DNA of 64,000 nt from Hevea brasiliensis (GCF_030052815.1 NC_079496.1:66577652-66641651), one strand, 5' to 3'. Positions 11,573-23,881 are shown, counted from the first letter of the stretch. The notes: generated by a model not told the origin, from the sequence alone. Numbers and translations are program-made.

Positions 11573-12412
11573 GCTCTTCAGAGAAGCAAGATACTCTGGG
11601 TAGTTCCTTTTCTAGTGCCCATCCTGCGGGCAGTGGAAACACTTTCCTTTGCCTCCATCAGCTTTAGTCTTCCCTTTCTATTTAGCTATTTTCTTAGAAG
11701 GACCAGGAATCTGAGGTTTCTTTTTCTTATTGCCCTTCTTCTTGTTGGACTTTCTAGCAGAAGAAGGTGTAATCAAAGCTACCTATTTTCCTTTATTGCT
11801 CGGCATATTCTTTTGGGCAATAATCAGCATGTTGAGTAAACCAGTGCATTCCTATTTAGTCATATGGAAATTTGTCATAAAATTCCCAAAAGACTCCGGA
11901 AGGGACTGAAGGATCAAATCCATTTGCAGTTGAAAATCCATGTTAAAGTTAAGGTGTTCTAGCTGCTCAATCAGCCGAATCATCTTGTGGACATGATCCC
12001 CAATATTCTGTCCCTCTGACATCCTCATACGGAACAACTATCTAGATATCTCATACCTAGCATTCCTGCTGTGCTCACCATGTAACTCTTGTAGGTGAAG
12101 GAGGATCTCACTCGCACTATGCATGTTTTCATGCTGCTTTTGTAACTCATTACTCATAGAAGCAAGCATGTAACACTTAGCTCTCATATTATGCTCTTTC
12201 CACTTGTCCAAAGTTTCATCTATAGTGGCCTCTGGAGGTAAGGGACCAGGAACATTTGAATCTAGAACATATCCTATATGTTCAAGGTTCAGGACAAGTT
12301 TCAAATTTCTTAGCCAATCAGACAGATTAGGCCCTATCAACCTATTTCGATCAAGTATGCTTGCAAGGATATTGGATGGTGGTGGTTGTTTTGTGCTCAT
12401 TGTTATCAGCAA
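11573..12412 (-). pseudogene. copia-A gag (UBN2-like) with zinc knuckle
   Basis: Gag starts MSTKQPPPSNILASIL near 12400, with an upstream in-frame ATG at 12412. It shows the UBN2/DUF4219-like sequence DWLRNLKLVLNLEHIGYVLD, HMRAKCYMLASMSNELQ and, after a stop at 12038, MRMSEGQNIGDHVHKMIRLIEQLEHL and LQSLPESFGNFMTNFHMTK. A Lys/Ser-rich basic stretch precedes a knuckle CFHCPQDGH in which the final Cys is Tyr and an in-frame stop follows His. The frame is broken at 11850, 12038 and about 11610. It parallels the copia-B gag at 59336-60098. Confidence 0.87.
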
Positions 12413-13989
12413 ATTAACTGCAGAAAATAACCAGATTAATTAGTAAATGTATCATGTAATTAACCAAAATGATTACGGTCTTTTAATCAAATTGGTCCTC
12501 CCACTAACTTAGCGAATCCTACACTTCCAAAGTAGAAAACAGAAATCCTAGTTGGATGGATTTCTAGTGGGTGATTAAATTCTTATAATCCTATTGATCA
12601 TCCTTAGTCACATCCATTATTAGAATTACAATAAACTATAAGTGACCAACTCCTTACCCATCACATCTCATGTGAGGTTCAATCCTTTACCTAGCCCTTA
12701 ATGCTCAAAATCTCAGGCACATCCATTATTGACTTATCTTGCATTAGTTAAGTTGATCCCATTGAGCCAGTAAACATGCAAATAATTTTAATGTCCTCAG
12801 GCACATCCATTATTAGCCACCAACCATTTACATATTTATAACATCTCATGCTTAACAATTATTCTTAAGAAAATCTCTTAAATTAATTGCATCATATGCA
12901 ACTATTTAAAATTTCTTAAAATAATTGCCCCAATGGAGGGCTCATGTTATAATTACTTTAATTATAGCATATTCATCTTAATTATTTGTTTGGAAGATTT
13001 TGTGGTCGTCCTAATTACTATTATGGTCTCACTTTGCACATTATCCATTTAGCATGCATATATTATATATTTGCATACATTCCCACACATCTCATGCATT
13101 CATGGATAAACTATAAATATGGTATGATCATGGACTTTCTAAGGGATTCAATTCTGAGTCACCAAGAATTGAATCAGGGCATTCCTAGGTGCATTTCATT
13201 CATTCATTTTACAAAAGTTGCTGAAGGAGTACATAATCAACACTTGATCTTGAATTCCTCCCACTGGTCCCACCAATGCTCTTGACCTCTTTGATCTTCT
13301 TGCAATCCAATTACATAGTAATCCTTGGCATACCAAGGCGAATTTACAAGAACTAAATAAATGAAATTACAACCCAAAATTATTACAACCTTAATAATAC
13401 ATGCCCAAAAATAAATTAAAATAAATTAATTAATTTACAACCCAAAGAAACATAAAAGAAATAAATCCAATCACATTGGTCTTTTATAGTCTATGATCAT
13501 CTATCATGCATATCACTATTTAACAATTAAATAAAACATACATACTTAAACTAAATTGAATATCTCATATTCAACTTAAAAATTCATATTTGAATATGAT
13601 TCAAACAAATTTAAAAATTCAGATTTTAATCACATTCAAATAACTTTTAAAATTCAGATTTGAATCACATTCAAACAACTTTAAAAATTTAGATTTGAAT
13701 CACATTCAAACAATTTTTAAAATTTAGATTTGAATCAAAATTTAATTGTGTGATTAAAACTCTAATTAAACAATTTAATTAGACATAGGATGGCCTTTTA
13801 GATCACACAATAATTGTAAATTAAAAATCCAAACCTTGCGCACACCATTGGAGACCAACATGTGTGCGCACCAATGGTGTTCATCACCATACCGCCACCA
13901 TTCCTTTGCAACTAGTAATGGATCTATCATCTCATGATCATACCACACAATTAAATCATATAATCAACAATCTAAATGGCAAATATAGT
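12413..13989 (-). other. copia-A 5' leader, non-coding
   Basis: This is 1.6 kb between the PBS and gag, colinear with the copia-B leader 57570-59335 (for example the shared block with gaggacattaaaattatt). I see no coding sequence. It holds an AT-rich minisatellite at about 13555-13750. Confidence 0.8.
13555..13750. repeat. about 34-bp AT-rich minisatellite in copia-A leader
   Basis: About five units built on aattcagatttgaatcacattcaaacaa (degenerate). The same repeat in copia-B (57830-58160) has about ten units. Confidence 0.85.
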
Positions 13990-14000
13990 GGCTCTGATAC
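13990..14000 (-). other. primer binding site of copia-A, one base lost
   Basis: The minus strand reads attgtatcagagcc where copia-B has attggtatcagagcc, so one G of the initiator-tRNA-Met site TGGTATCAGAGC is deleted. Confidence 0.75.
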
Positions 14001-14003
14001 AAT

Positions 14004-14233
14004 TGAAGGAGCGGAAGCATGAAAAACACAAGTTTATATCATTGAAATTCAAAATTTTTCATCTAGGGTCACATGCATCATGCAAGATTTATTTTTATCT
14101 ATTTGATTTCAATGATAAACAGCATATTAAAACTATTTTAATATATATTTGGATCTACATTTGCCATTTAAGATTTTAGAATTAACAGATTAATTCATTA
14201 GAACCCTAGATTAGATCAAGAACAAGTACACTA
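14004..14233 (-). repeat. copia-A 5' LTR, last 230 bp only
   Basis: This matches the 3' end of the copia-B 5' LTR (about 57325-57554) in reverse. It breaks at 14230-14233 (acta) into the Tat-like element, with the four bases shared by both sequences. Confidence 0.85.
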
Positions 14234-15841
14234 TTCTGATGAGGAGATAGTTGCATTACAACTAAATGGTTCAGTTCCACTAGTGTCTGATTTTCAAGTT
14301 GTTGGGATCTTTAAAAGCTAGATGGATCTAAAAGTGGCTACTATGAAGAAAGGAATGAAGTTTTTTCTTAGCATAGGCCTAAGAGAAAGCTCCACTAGTG
14401 TCTGGTGACTTTTCTTGAGATGAAGGAGTGGATCACGAGTCATGGTTTGGGCTATGAGCCAACAGAAGAGGAAGAAGAGCCAAAGCCTCCTAAGTTCTTG
14501 GAAGAGGAGGTAATTACCTTGACATATGATTAGGGGTTACCACATGTGAAAGAATTAGAGCAGAAAATCAGCACCATTGATCTAAAGACTGCATGGAAGC
14601 TAAGAACCTAAAGTTACCCTCCTAAGTTTGAGTTTGTCTTTTGTAATGCTCATAGTAGTGATACTGATGTTTCCATTTCTGATGTACTTCATGAAGATTT
14701 TGAGGAAAAAATTACTAATATGACTAGTCCTTTTGCTTACTTATTTGATGTTTATTCTAATAGGCATATGCATGGCATTCATAATCATTTAGAATCAGTT
14801 TCTATTAATGCATTAAAATTGATCTCTATTAATTTGGGTACACCAAATAATCCTAAAGACATTAAGTTAGCTGAAGATTTAACCCAAGAAGAAAGAGATA
14901 AATTTATAGCCTTGTTAACAAAGTACCAAGAAGCACATGCCTTAAGCTTAAAATCAGATGGTCGATTCCCAAGCCACGCTGGTGTCCCCATAGGAAAAGA
15001 GTAATCAAAAGTTGACTTAGCTAGTTATCTTAATGAGGAGTAAAATTTCATGCTATGAAAGATTAATAGTAGCACATGTGGACCTAGAGGGAGAAGGAAA
15101 ATGATATGAAGACATAAGGAGGTCTCTAGAAGTGCGAGAATACTCGCAATAAGCCTATAAAAGATATAGAGCAATAATTCATAGATTAGCCACTCAACTT
15201 ACTTTAGCTAGGGGGCAACTCTAGAAACTCTTATGTGTGATAGAAAAATAAGCTAAGTAAATAATGAAAGAAGTACATGCAAGAATGTGTGGTCCCCATA
15301 TGAATGGAAAGGTTCTAGTTGGAAAAAAAATGTTCGAAACGTATAAGAATTAGCTAGAAAAACTCCTTTATGTTCTTCAAGGTTATCGTAGTACTACAAA
15401 GACATCCACAAGGGCAACCCCATTCTCTTTAGTGTATGGGACTGAAGCAGTGCTACCCATTGAGCTAGAGGTCAACTCCTTGAGAGCGATACTAGAAGCT
15501 AAGATCCCAGAAAATGAGTGGGCCCAGAAAAGATATGAAGAATTAGCTTTGATTGATAAGAAGAGGATGCGAGCCTTGTATCATATGCAGGCTTATCAGA
15601 GGAAGATAGCAAGGGCCTTTAATAAGAAGGTGAAGCCAAGAAAGATCAAAAAGGGAGGCATGATTTTGAAACAAGCTTGACCCATCCCTTTTGATCCAAG
15701 AGGAAAGTTTAAGCTAAACTGGGATGGTCCATACATAATCAAAAAGATCTTGCCAGGAGGTGCTGTAAGAATATCAGACCTGGATGGGAATGAATTTCAA
15801 GAACCAGTTAACTTAGACAGACTCAAACGGTATTTTGTGTG
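14234..15841 (+). pseudogene. Tat-like gypsy pol remnant, copy 1 (internally deleted)
   Basis: These are decayed pol pieces of a Tat-lineage Ty3/gypsy element. Around 14340-14500 is the linker before RT (KKGMKF.., SHGLGYEP). 14720-15004 encodes the start of the RT region (NLGTPNNPKDIKLAEDLTQEERDKF). The catalytic RT and RNase H are then missing. From about 15230 an integrase zinc region (VHARMCGPHMNGK) is followed by the integrase C-terminal part (SLVYGTEAVLPIELEV, 15432-15680, then WDGPYIIKKILPGGAVRI). Most of the integrase core is also lost. Copy 2 at 33717-35445 has the same deletions, so the loss preceded the tandem duplication and the family is probably non-autonomous. Confidence 0.85.
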
Positions 15842-16721
15842 AGATAGGCCTGCTAGGCTGAAAACTTACAAAAGGTGGTCTAGGCAAAAGTAAGGGTTAA
15901 AAAAAAAATGCTAGATTGAAAACCTACAAAAGTAAGTCTAGGCAAAAGGAGAGATGAGAGAAGATATGGATAGAAAACCTGAAAAGGCCATTTAGCAGGT
16001 TATACAGCTTATTTCTAATTTTGGATGGTTAGAAATTTGGCAAAACTAAATGTAAGAGGGAGTAGTGGTGTACCTGAATAAATAAAGAAGTTTTTATTGT
16101 ATTAACTAGGAATGGATTTTATTTAATTATGATCGCGAATGTTTATGTCTTGAGGGATACATCAAATGATTAAGTAATTGAACTGCATTGTTTTGATTTA
16201 ATCTATGTCTTCTGAGTATGACAAGATATGTGCTTGATATTAATGCCCTGACAATTGTCTAATTTGAAAAAAACAAAAAAAAAGAGCTCGCTAAGTGGAA
16301 AGCCCGTAAGGGCCCCTTAGGCAAAAGTTAGAGCAAGCCCGCTGAAATGAAAACCCAAGAAGACATTTCAGGCAAAAGTTAAGGCATAAAGAATAGAATT
16401 CATGAAGAGAAATGAGTCGAGGCAGAACAAGATTTTGAAGTAGCTTTACAATAATGAAGCTTAGGGGAAGAGAGGAAAAAGAAAAATCAGAGAGAAATTG
16501 TATTGTGACCTTAAGAAAGTCTTTTTTGGTGAACAATTCTTTTCAAAAATTTTGAGGTTATAAGAAAGTTTTACAAAAAGAGGTCCCCCATAGGACTAAG
16601 TTTTTTTTAGAATCTCTAGTAAAATCCACATGCCTATGATAGGAAGTAGCGTACAAGAAGCACAAAAATCACAAAAAGAGTTTTGAGACCTGGTCATCTC
16701 AATTTTTTTAAATCATGAAAT

Positions 16722-17197
16722 AGATATTTTTTTAATAAGTCCTTAGGCGTTGTTTAGGGCGAACGACATAGTTGTGTAAGGCATAAAAGAACATGCATCA
16801 ACATGTCACCTGTAGGTGTGTAAGGCATGGAAGAACATGCATCACTACAGTTTCAAGTGTCAAACTACGAGGGGGTGAGATTCTTCCTCAGGATAGCGAG
16901 GGGGATACGTAGGTAGTTTAGGACTGCGGTCCTAAATATGAACCCATAACATTTTATGACAGATATTTTTTGGTAAGTCCTTCGACATTGTTTAGGGCAT
17001 ATGGCATAGTTGTGTAAGGCATAGAAGAACACGCATCAACATGTCACCTGTAGGTGTGTAAGGCGTAGAAGAACATGCATCACCACAGTTTCAAGTGTCG
17101 AACTACGAGTGGGTCTGATTCTTCCTCAGGATAGCGAGGGGAATATGTAGGTAGTTTAGGACTACGGTCCTAAATACGAATCCACAACATTTTAAAT
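16722..17197 (+). repeat. 240-bp tandem repeat, two copies
   Basis: The unit starts agatattttttt.. and contains gttgtgtaaggca..gaacatgcatca twice and a ggactgcggtcctaaata palindrome. Unit starts are at 16722 and 16962. Equivalent copies precede the second LTR at 36312 and 36551. Confidence 0.9.
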
Positions 17198-17213
17198 CAT
17201 ATAGTTGCCATTG

Positions 17214-17455
17214 TCATGAGATCGTAGCTAGTCTCATGACATAGAGTGCATCGACAGAGCAAGATGCAGTCAATTTTCACATGACACAATTATCACTGTT
17301 ATGAGATGGTAGCTAGTCTCATGACGCAGAGTGTATCGACAGAGCAAGATACACTCATTTTTCACATGACACAGTTATTACTATTATGGGATTGTAGCTA
17401 GTCTCATAACATAGAGTATGTCGACCGAGCAAGATATACTTGATCCTCATAGCCA
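17214..17455 (+). repeat. 85-95-bp tandem repeat, three copies
   Basis: The unit is built on tcatgagatcgtagctagtc, catgac and gtgtatcgacagagcaagat; starts are near 17216, 17301 and 17396. Each unit carries an inverted pair, catgag and ctcatg. Repeated at about 36800-37035 before the second LTR. Confidence 0.9.
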
Positions 17456-17550
17456 ATGTTTCATAGTTATTAGAAATTTGAGTTTCCCTTTGACGAAACT
17501 TGAGCAATGCTATCACATTGATTCAAACTTTCGCCAAAGTGGGAGCAAAC

Positions 17551-18197
17551 TGTAGACCCTTATTTTGTGATGAGTATTTGCATTGAGGCTGTGGGAAACC
17601 CGATGATGAAAAATTATATGACTATAAGATGTAATTAGAGGCATGGAGCTGAATTATTAATTCCGTGGCAAGATCTTGAAAAAAAAATAATATGTTTTTT
17701 TGGGAAGCGAATTTAATTAAATTTAAATAAAATTTTATTTTGTTTAAATTTAATATGGGTAATTTTTAAATGTATCTAATTAAGTTTAATTGGACTCCAT
17801 GGGCCTAAGAAAGCCTAGTTATGAATTTTAAATAAGACCTATTTAATTTATTTTTTGAAAATTAAAATAAAAAAATATCTTTTTCTCTATCTCTCTCTTC
17901 CTATTGGTTAGAACACCTCACTCATATCCCAACTTCCTTAATCCCAGTTATTAAAGTTACCTGAACCTTATCACACTAGGACTTCAAACCCTACCACACC
18001 TCTTTCTCACTCCCTATTGATGCCTTCCGCTTTCCTTCTCTTCCCATTGATTGAAACACCTCATCCATATTTCAGTCTTACTCAAAATTTGAAATCCTAG
18101 TTGTTTAAGTTATCTGAACTTTATCATGCTAGGACTCCAAACCCTATCACAACTCTCTCCCGAAATCCTATAAATACCCCACTGATAAAAAATAAGG

Positions 18198-18231
<34 letters not shown>

Positions 18232-20453
18232 AAGGGGGCGGCGAAGACAAAAAAAGAAAAAAAAATTAAAGAGAGGAATAGCCAAAATTCTTTCAGTTCT
18301 TTTTTTTTTTCTTGCGATATTTCTTAAAGGTTACTTCTTTTATTTTCTTTTCCACATCTATGCCATATAATGTTTAATTCTATGTTCCTTGTTTTTAATT
18401 TATTTTATATGTTCATATAGATCATGTAATCATGTTTAATTTGAGGGGATACACAACTCTGCTCATGTTCAGTTTTCTGTCTCTCATATTATTATTATTG
18501 TTTGTTATTTTATGAATATGTAAAAATTTTGTAAAAATTATATTCATATTCTACACAAAATTCTATTAATTTTAGGCTCAAGAATCACTAAAAAAGCTTT
18601 AATTGTTTATAAGTTATGGCTATTTGAATTTAGGATTCCTATAAAATCCGATTTGCAGGATACCCGATTTGTGGAGGCCATATCTCCCTTGTTTCTTAAT
18701 ATTTTTGTGTAAATCTAGTGTCTAAAATTAATTTCAGAATCTTATAAATCTTTTCCAATTGGTTTTGCATTCATATCTATTGTGGTTAATGAATTGTAAA
18801 TTTTATAAAAAAGTAGTACAATTCTGTCACTTAGAAACGTTACGATTTATGTAGACCATTCGGCTAGGGTTTTGTTTAATTTGTAAATTTTTCAATCTTA
18901 TATGATATGTAGGCTGTCTTTTATAATTTGTTTATGATTTTTAGGCATGCCTAACTATTTTTAAAAAATCGGATTTCTTGATAACATTAATCTTCTAGAA
19001 TTTGGAAATTGTATATTTATGCATGTTCTTTATTTTCTTGGGTTTTAATTGATATTTGATCTATTTTTCTGTGTTCTTTTAATTCAAGAAGTGTTATGAA
19101 GTGTTTGGATCATGTTAGAAGACTTAGACCATTAAGTAGTTGTAACGAATTAGGAATCTTAACCCTTTAGGAGACTAGAGTTAGAATCCAATGTAAATTG
19201 TTATTAATATTTTCTTTAGTTTCTTTATTTTTTATTACAAACAAAATTGGTAAGTAGCCCTAAGGTAAGTACCAAAGAGGGTATTTGCATAGAGCTTATG
19301 TGAAGCTAAACGGGAGTAAGCCATAGATATCATTACCATACTAGAAGAGAAGACCCTTTTTTAAGGATAGCTTGCCCCAATGGCAACTGCATTTACCAAC
19401 AGATAAGTAGCTATAAACACCTCGAATAACCATTGGCATGAAATTGTAGTAATAATAGAAATTTTATTTGGTAAATTAAAATTAACTTCATTTTTTAATT
19501 TTACTGACTTTTGCATGTAATTAATTTAAATAAATACTTTGTAAATTAAAATTAATCTTGTTTGTAAATTAAATTAACATTGGCATGAAAAATAAATTTA
19601 ATTTAACACTTGGTAATTGTAAAATAAATTTGCATGATAGAAATCTTTATTAGGTTGTGATTGTTTGGGCCTTATGTGATATTAGAATAAATTACACATG
19701 TACATAATTAACTTAGTTCAATTATCCTTAGGGTAACTTGGTGAAAATTAATTAATTAGGTTAAATAGAAATGTAGGGTTATTTAAAATTAAATTTGTTT
19801 GTAAATTAAATTCTCAATAATAAATTAATTTTATTCATCTAGTAAATATCATTTAAATAATTAGCAACCCCATAGATGGAATTACTTGTGCATGAAAATT
19901 GTGTGTAAACAACAACCCTTTTGTGAATTACTTGCGTGTGTAGGATTAGAATTGCATTTTTAGGATAAAGTTTAATAAAGGAATAATAAACAAGACTTCT
20001 AGAAATATTAGTAGAGGACTGGCACTCGAATCAACGAGGTTAGACCAAGCGTAAGGGGTGCCTAACACCTTCCCCTTACGTACCCATTATTCCAAACCTA
20101 GACATTGGGCTATGGTAATGACGGTTGTGGAAACTCTACAAGGAGTAAGTTGCTATCCATGACCCTCAGAAGAAACATTGAATATGTCTCGGTTATTACC
20201 AGGGTAGCGACTCCTGTCTATTTATGCCTTCGTGGCATAAATCCTCAGTACCGTGGTAGTGTTATGGGAAGACGGTACTTACCAGTGGTTTGATTCTATT
20301 AGGATTGTATGAAGTGCATGTCTAGGAAATGCTGTCTAAGGAGGTAGTACTTAAGTGAGACCATTGTGACTTCACCATCTTTCTTGGGCATTACCTGGTG
20401 CATTTTATATAATTCTAATAGATGATATTTTGCCTCACGCCCCCCTCCCTATA
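17551..20453 (+). repeat. Tat-like LTR 1 (2903 bp)
   Basis: Starts TGTAGACCCTTATTTTG after a PPT and ends ccccctccctata, followed at once by a PBS, so it acts as 3' LTR for the sequence on its left and 5' LTR for that on its right. It matches 37142-40054 along its length. The last base pair reads TA here and CA in LTR 2. Confidence 0.9.
18199..18230 (+). repeat. poly-G run (32 nt) inside LTR 1
   Basis: 32 consecutive G residues in LTR 1. LTR 2 has a G/A-rich stretch with a longest run of only five G at the same place (about 37796-37830), so this is a local slippage expansion or an assembly error. Confidence 0.95.
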
Positions 20454-20456
20454 ATT

Positions 20457-20474
20457 TGGCGACTCCACTGGGGA
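20457..20474 (+). other. primer binding site of the Tat-like element
   Basis: tggcgactccactgggga three bases after the LTR end. From memory this matches the tRNA-Arg-type site used by Ogre/Tat elements, and it differs from the tRNA-Met site of the other elements in the window. Confidence 0.75.
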
Positions 20475-20640
20475 CTTAATGGATAGTTACTCTAATATGT
20501 TTCTATTAGTCTAATATTATTCCTCTGTTAAACTTTTTGCATTGCACTACACTATTACATGGATTTCCCTTATCCTCTTCAGCTCCGTTAGTACTAGCCA
20601 AGGAGACCATAGTTCTACTCGAGCTATAATGAATTGGTGA
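20475..20640 (+). other. Tat-like 5' internal region, left part
   Basis: 166 bp of leader between the PBS and the nested gypsy-B/Cassandra insertion. It continues at 32314. No gene seen. Confidence 0.75.
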
Positions 20641-20645
20641 ATGCT
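20641..20645. repeat. target-site duplication (atgct), left copy
   Basis: atgct directly precedes the gypsy-B 5' LTR and recurs at 32309-32313, directly after the second Cassandra LTR. No matching duplication follows the gypsy-B 3' LTR (ttggt). Confidence 0.85.
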
Positions 20646-23600
20646 TGTAACACCCTCCCGGTAACTACTCCGTACATCCTACTGTTTCGGTGACCGGTGT
20701 CGGTCCGGACAGCTAAAATGTCCGGAAAAATATTTAAACTAAAGTGAGGAACCATAATTAAATCAAATATTGATAAGAAAAATTTAGTAAAAATTTTAGA
20801 AATAAAATACAAACAAGTTAAACGAGCCGGTGCCCTAGCGATGGGTAACCAGAGGGAAGTTGCGGTTCTCGCAATGAGGAGCCCTAGACCCCGGGAAAAA
20901 TTCATAAAATAATTTTTGGGACTCCAGAGAAGGGTTATTGAGGTTCCCATGGCATTAGAATGCCAAGAAAATACATAGAAAAATTTTTCAATCGGTACAG
21001 ATAATTTTGACCCGTTAAGCCAAACGGAGGGCATTTTGGTCATTTCGCCTTCAGAGGTGATTTTTGGCCGACTTGTCCAGTTAAGTAAATAATTAATATG
21101 ACATAAAATATGAAGAAACATTACTAAAAATTTAATTGAAATTGAGTAGTGATGAAAAGAAAAAGAAAAATCAAAATAAAGCAATTTGTGACATCATAAT
21201 GATGTCATTTATAAATTACCAACCAATCATAAGCTAATAAGCTTTCTTAAATACTTAAAAGAGACAAAACAAAGACTAAAATAATTAAAAATCCAGCAGC
21301 CATCATCCTCCCCAATTGCAGCCGAAATCAAGCCTTGCCCTAAACCTCCATTTTCTTCATTTTCAAGCTTGAAAAACCTCTCAAACCTCACCCCAAAACC
21401 CTAAGTCATCTTTACTAAAATTTATCTACACACCCTAAGGAAGCTTTAGCCAGCCAAAAGAGGAAGAAAGAAAGGAGTTTGGGTGGCTGAAAATTCTGCC
21501 ACTTAAAGGTTAGTGCTATACTTTCACTCTCACTCCTTTAATCCTTGCTAGAGCATCATTTTAAGTTAAGAAATTGTAAGAATTTGAAGTAAATCATATA
21601 TGTTAGAGTATCTTCAATTTTCGGCAGCCCTAAGGAAGGATGAGTTTGATTGTTGTAATGAATTTAGAGTGGCTAGAAATGATGTTTAAGGTATGAATAT
21701 GCATGGATGTTGAACTAGTGTGCTAATTGAGCTTTATGGGTAAATTGAATTGGACATTAGGGTTTTGAGAAGTAAAAATTGACTTGGCTTATGAAACTGT
21801 TAAAGAACACTCTAATGGTCAATTAGTGACCATTTGAGGTATGTTGACCATAAATTGGACTGAAAAATGGCATGGCAAAGTGGAATGGTAGGCTGCCTAA
21901 AGACAGCAGAATGGTGACTGAGATTCCAGTCCAATTACACAGCCATAACTTTGGCTGTGTTGGTCCAATTGGTGTTTGGCCAATTGGACATGAAACTAGG
22001 CTTATAATGGCACATTTTGGCTGAAGAAACCATGCCCAAAAGACCAAAGCAAGAGGACCAAAACTTGGCCCCAATCCGGATACCCTGCAACTAATTCTGC
22101 AGAATGACCAAATGAACAGTAATTGTTCATTTGGCCATAACTCACTGTAGATTTGGTCAATTGACCTGAACTTTTTACAGCAACAAGTTAAGACATAGAC
22201 AAACAACTTTCATGAAGAAACCTACCCCAAATTATGGCCAGACCCAATTCAAAAATGCAATCACAGTCACTGTTCATGTTACTGTAGATATGGTCAATTC
22301 TGCAGATTGGCAATCCGTCCAGCTGTGGTTTTTGAGCCATATCTGGAGCTAAAAAACTGAGTGATTCAAAAAAGGAAATTCAATTAGACAAAATAAGGAA
22401 CAACTTTCATGTTTGTCATTTCTTCAAATTCTCACTGCAACAGTGTTTAATGGAACAGTAAACATATGCTTCAAAAATTGAAATTTTCTGCCCTCTTGGT
22501 TTTAAATTAGAAATGGTAATGGTGACCAATTCCAACAAGGTTTAAAGGAAAACTGTGGTATGTTGGGAGTGCCAAAACCAATGTACCTAATTTCTACCTA
22601 AAAGTCAACATATTAGTTGACCAAAGAGGTGAATAGTGACACCAAAATTTGAAATTCAAAGATTGAAGAATTTAAAAGTTTCAAATGCCCTAGTATACCT
22701 AACAAGATTGGTTTGGATAGTTTGGCATGCCAATAGGGTTCAGTTAGCAGTACTGCACATGGCAACATGCCATTCCGTGATTCTATGGCTTTTAGCCATT
22801 CTGACCTTGTATTGAGATTTGGCATTGTGCCTGATGTATTTACAGATTGTTAGCTGTTTTGTCGCACACCGAGAGATGCATATGTGACCGATGGTGTGAC
22901 GGCCCTAGGTACTAGGTATCCAGTGCCAGTTTACCCGTTTATCCAGTCCAGTCATCTAGTGTAGGTTACTTGGGCAACCAAATGAATGAAAGTGAACAAA
23001 GTTAATGAAATGATGGATATACCAATACCGAACAAACAAATCATACAAATTCTATACATATTTATTTTTTGCTATTTTCTTTTATTATATTATTGCACCA
23101 CTAAGCATTATTGCTTAGCGCGTTGCTTTTGCCACGCGTAGGTACTGGAGATACAGATCGTGAGCCCAGTAGACCGCAGACTGGGTGAATCCATCCTGTA
23201 GTTCTGCACTGTGTCCGTGTCACCTCAACTTCTGCAGTGCATTAGTAGGACACTAGGTGTCATTTTAGCATTCTGTAATAAATTTTGATTTTCTCATATG
23301 TAATTAAACTTGTGTAATATATATTAATGTTCATGTAAATTATGAAAATTTTATTTGTGAATGGAAAAGTAAATGTTTATTTGTGATTTATACTTGATTA
23401 TCACATGTGATGGATGTTTGAGAAATGAAAAGGTTGTTGAGAACTGAAATTGAGAAATATTGTTGAGATTTTGGATATTGGAGTTTGAAATGATGGAATA
23501 CAAATATTGGAAGTGTTTTTAACAGGTTCCGAAGAACTGTTTTCTCCATTTTTAGCCGGTACTCCGCCGGATTTTCTTTAAAATCTTCGGAACCTCAAAT

Positions 23601-23754
23601 AAATAATACTTTTGATAAATGGCTAAAATAAATTATATTTCATAAATTATATTCACAAGCATGGTATAAATTAATTAAGGTATATTAGAATGTGCCAGTA
23701 CACCGTGTGGCATTACTTACTCGGGTATACTGTACACGGGTAAGGGGTGTCACA
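20646..23754 (+). repeat. gypsy-B 5' LTR (3109 bp)
   Basis: TGTAACACCCTCCCGG ... GGGGTGTCACA, followed by a PBS. It is nearly identical to 28574-31683, so the insertion looks recent; many of the differences cluster at CAG/CTG sites around 22890-22960 and 23150-23250. A short hairpin (ctaagca-ttat-tgcttag) lies at 23101-23118. Long antisense open frames inside it occur equally in both LTRs and look like chance. Confidence 0.95.
23101..23118 (+). promoter_or_regulatory. conserved LTR hairpin after CACCA
   Basis: ctaagca, loop ttat, tgcttag: a perfect 7-bp stem. The 3' LTR has it at 31032-31049. Related hairpins stand after the same caccacta context in the solo LTRs (near 9541, and on the minus strand near 44690-44712), where the stem sequence differs but can still pair. 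Role unknown; possibly linked to the LTR R region. Confidence 0.5.
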
Positions 23755-23759
23755 TTTAG

Positions 23760-23771
23760 TGGTATCAGAGC
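23760..23771 (+). other. primer binding site of gypsy-B
   Basis: tggtatcagagc after a 5-bp spacer (tttag) from the LTR end; complementary to initiator tRNA-Met. Confidence 0.92.
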
Positions 23772-23881
23772 ACGGTTTAGGCGTTTCTGGGCCTAGATTG
23801 AGTCCATACCATGCATTGCATTTGTAAGAGTCGAGGTGACACTAATGCAGATCTGTTTGTCTTTCTTATTTTGAATAGGAT

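Larger units (their letters stand above)
15842..17550 (+). other. Tat-like 3' untranslated region, copy 1
   Basis: Non-coding sequence between pol and the LTR. It contains short AAAACCTACAAAAG-like repeats near 15850-15960 and two tandem arrays listed separately. It ends in a purine-rich gtgggagcaaac just before the LTR, which is the likely PPT. I see no gene. Confidence 0.8.

Noticed and set aside
16722..17455. CRISPR-like regular repeats
   Set aside because: Units are contiguous and long with no spacers, and the DNA is plant nuclear.
20624..21184. 186-residue antisense open frame at the start of the gypsy-B 5' LTR
   Set aside because: The matching place in the 3' LTR is split into shorter frames by small changes, it has no known domain, and it lies across LTR control sequence.
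21823..22206. 127-residue antisense frame, also at 29749-30132
   Set aside because: It occurs twice only because the LTRs are duplicates. Composition and lack of any domain suggest chance.
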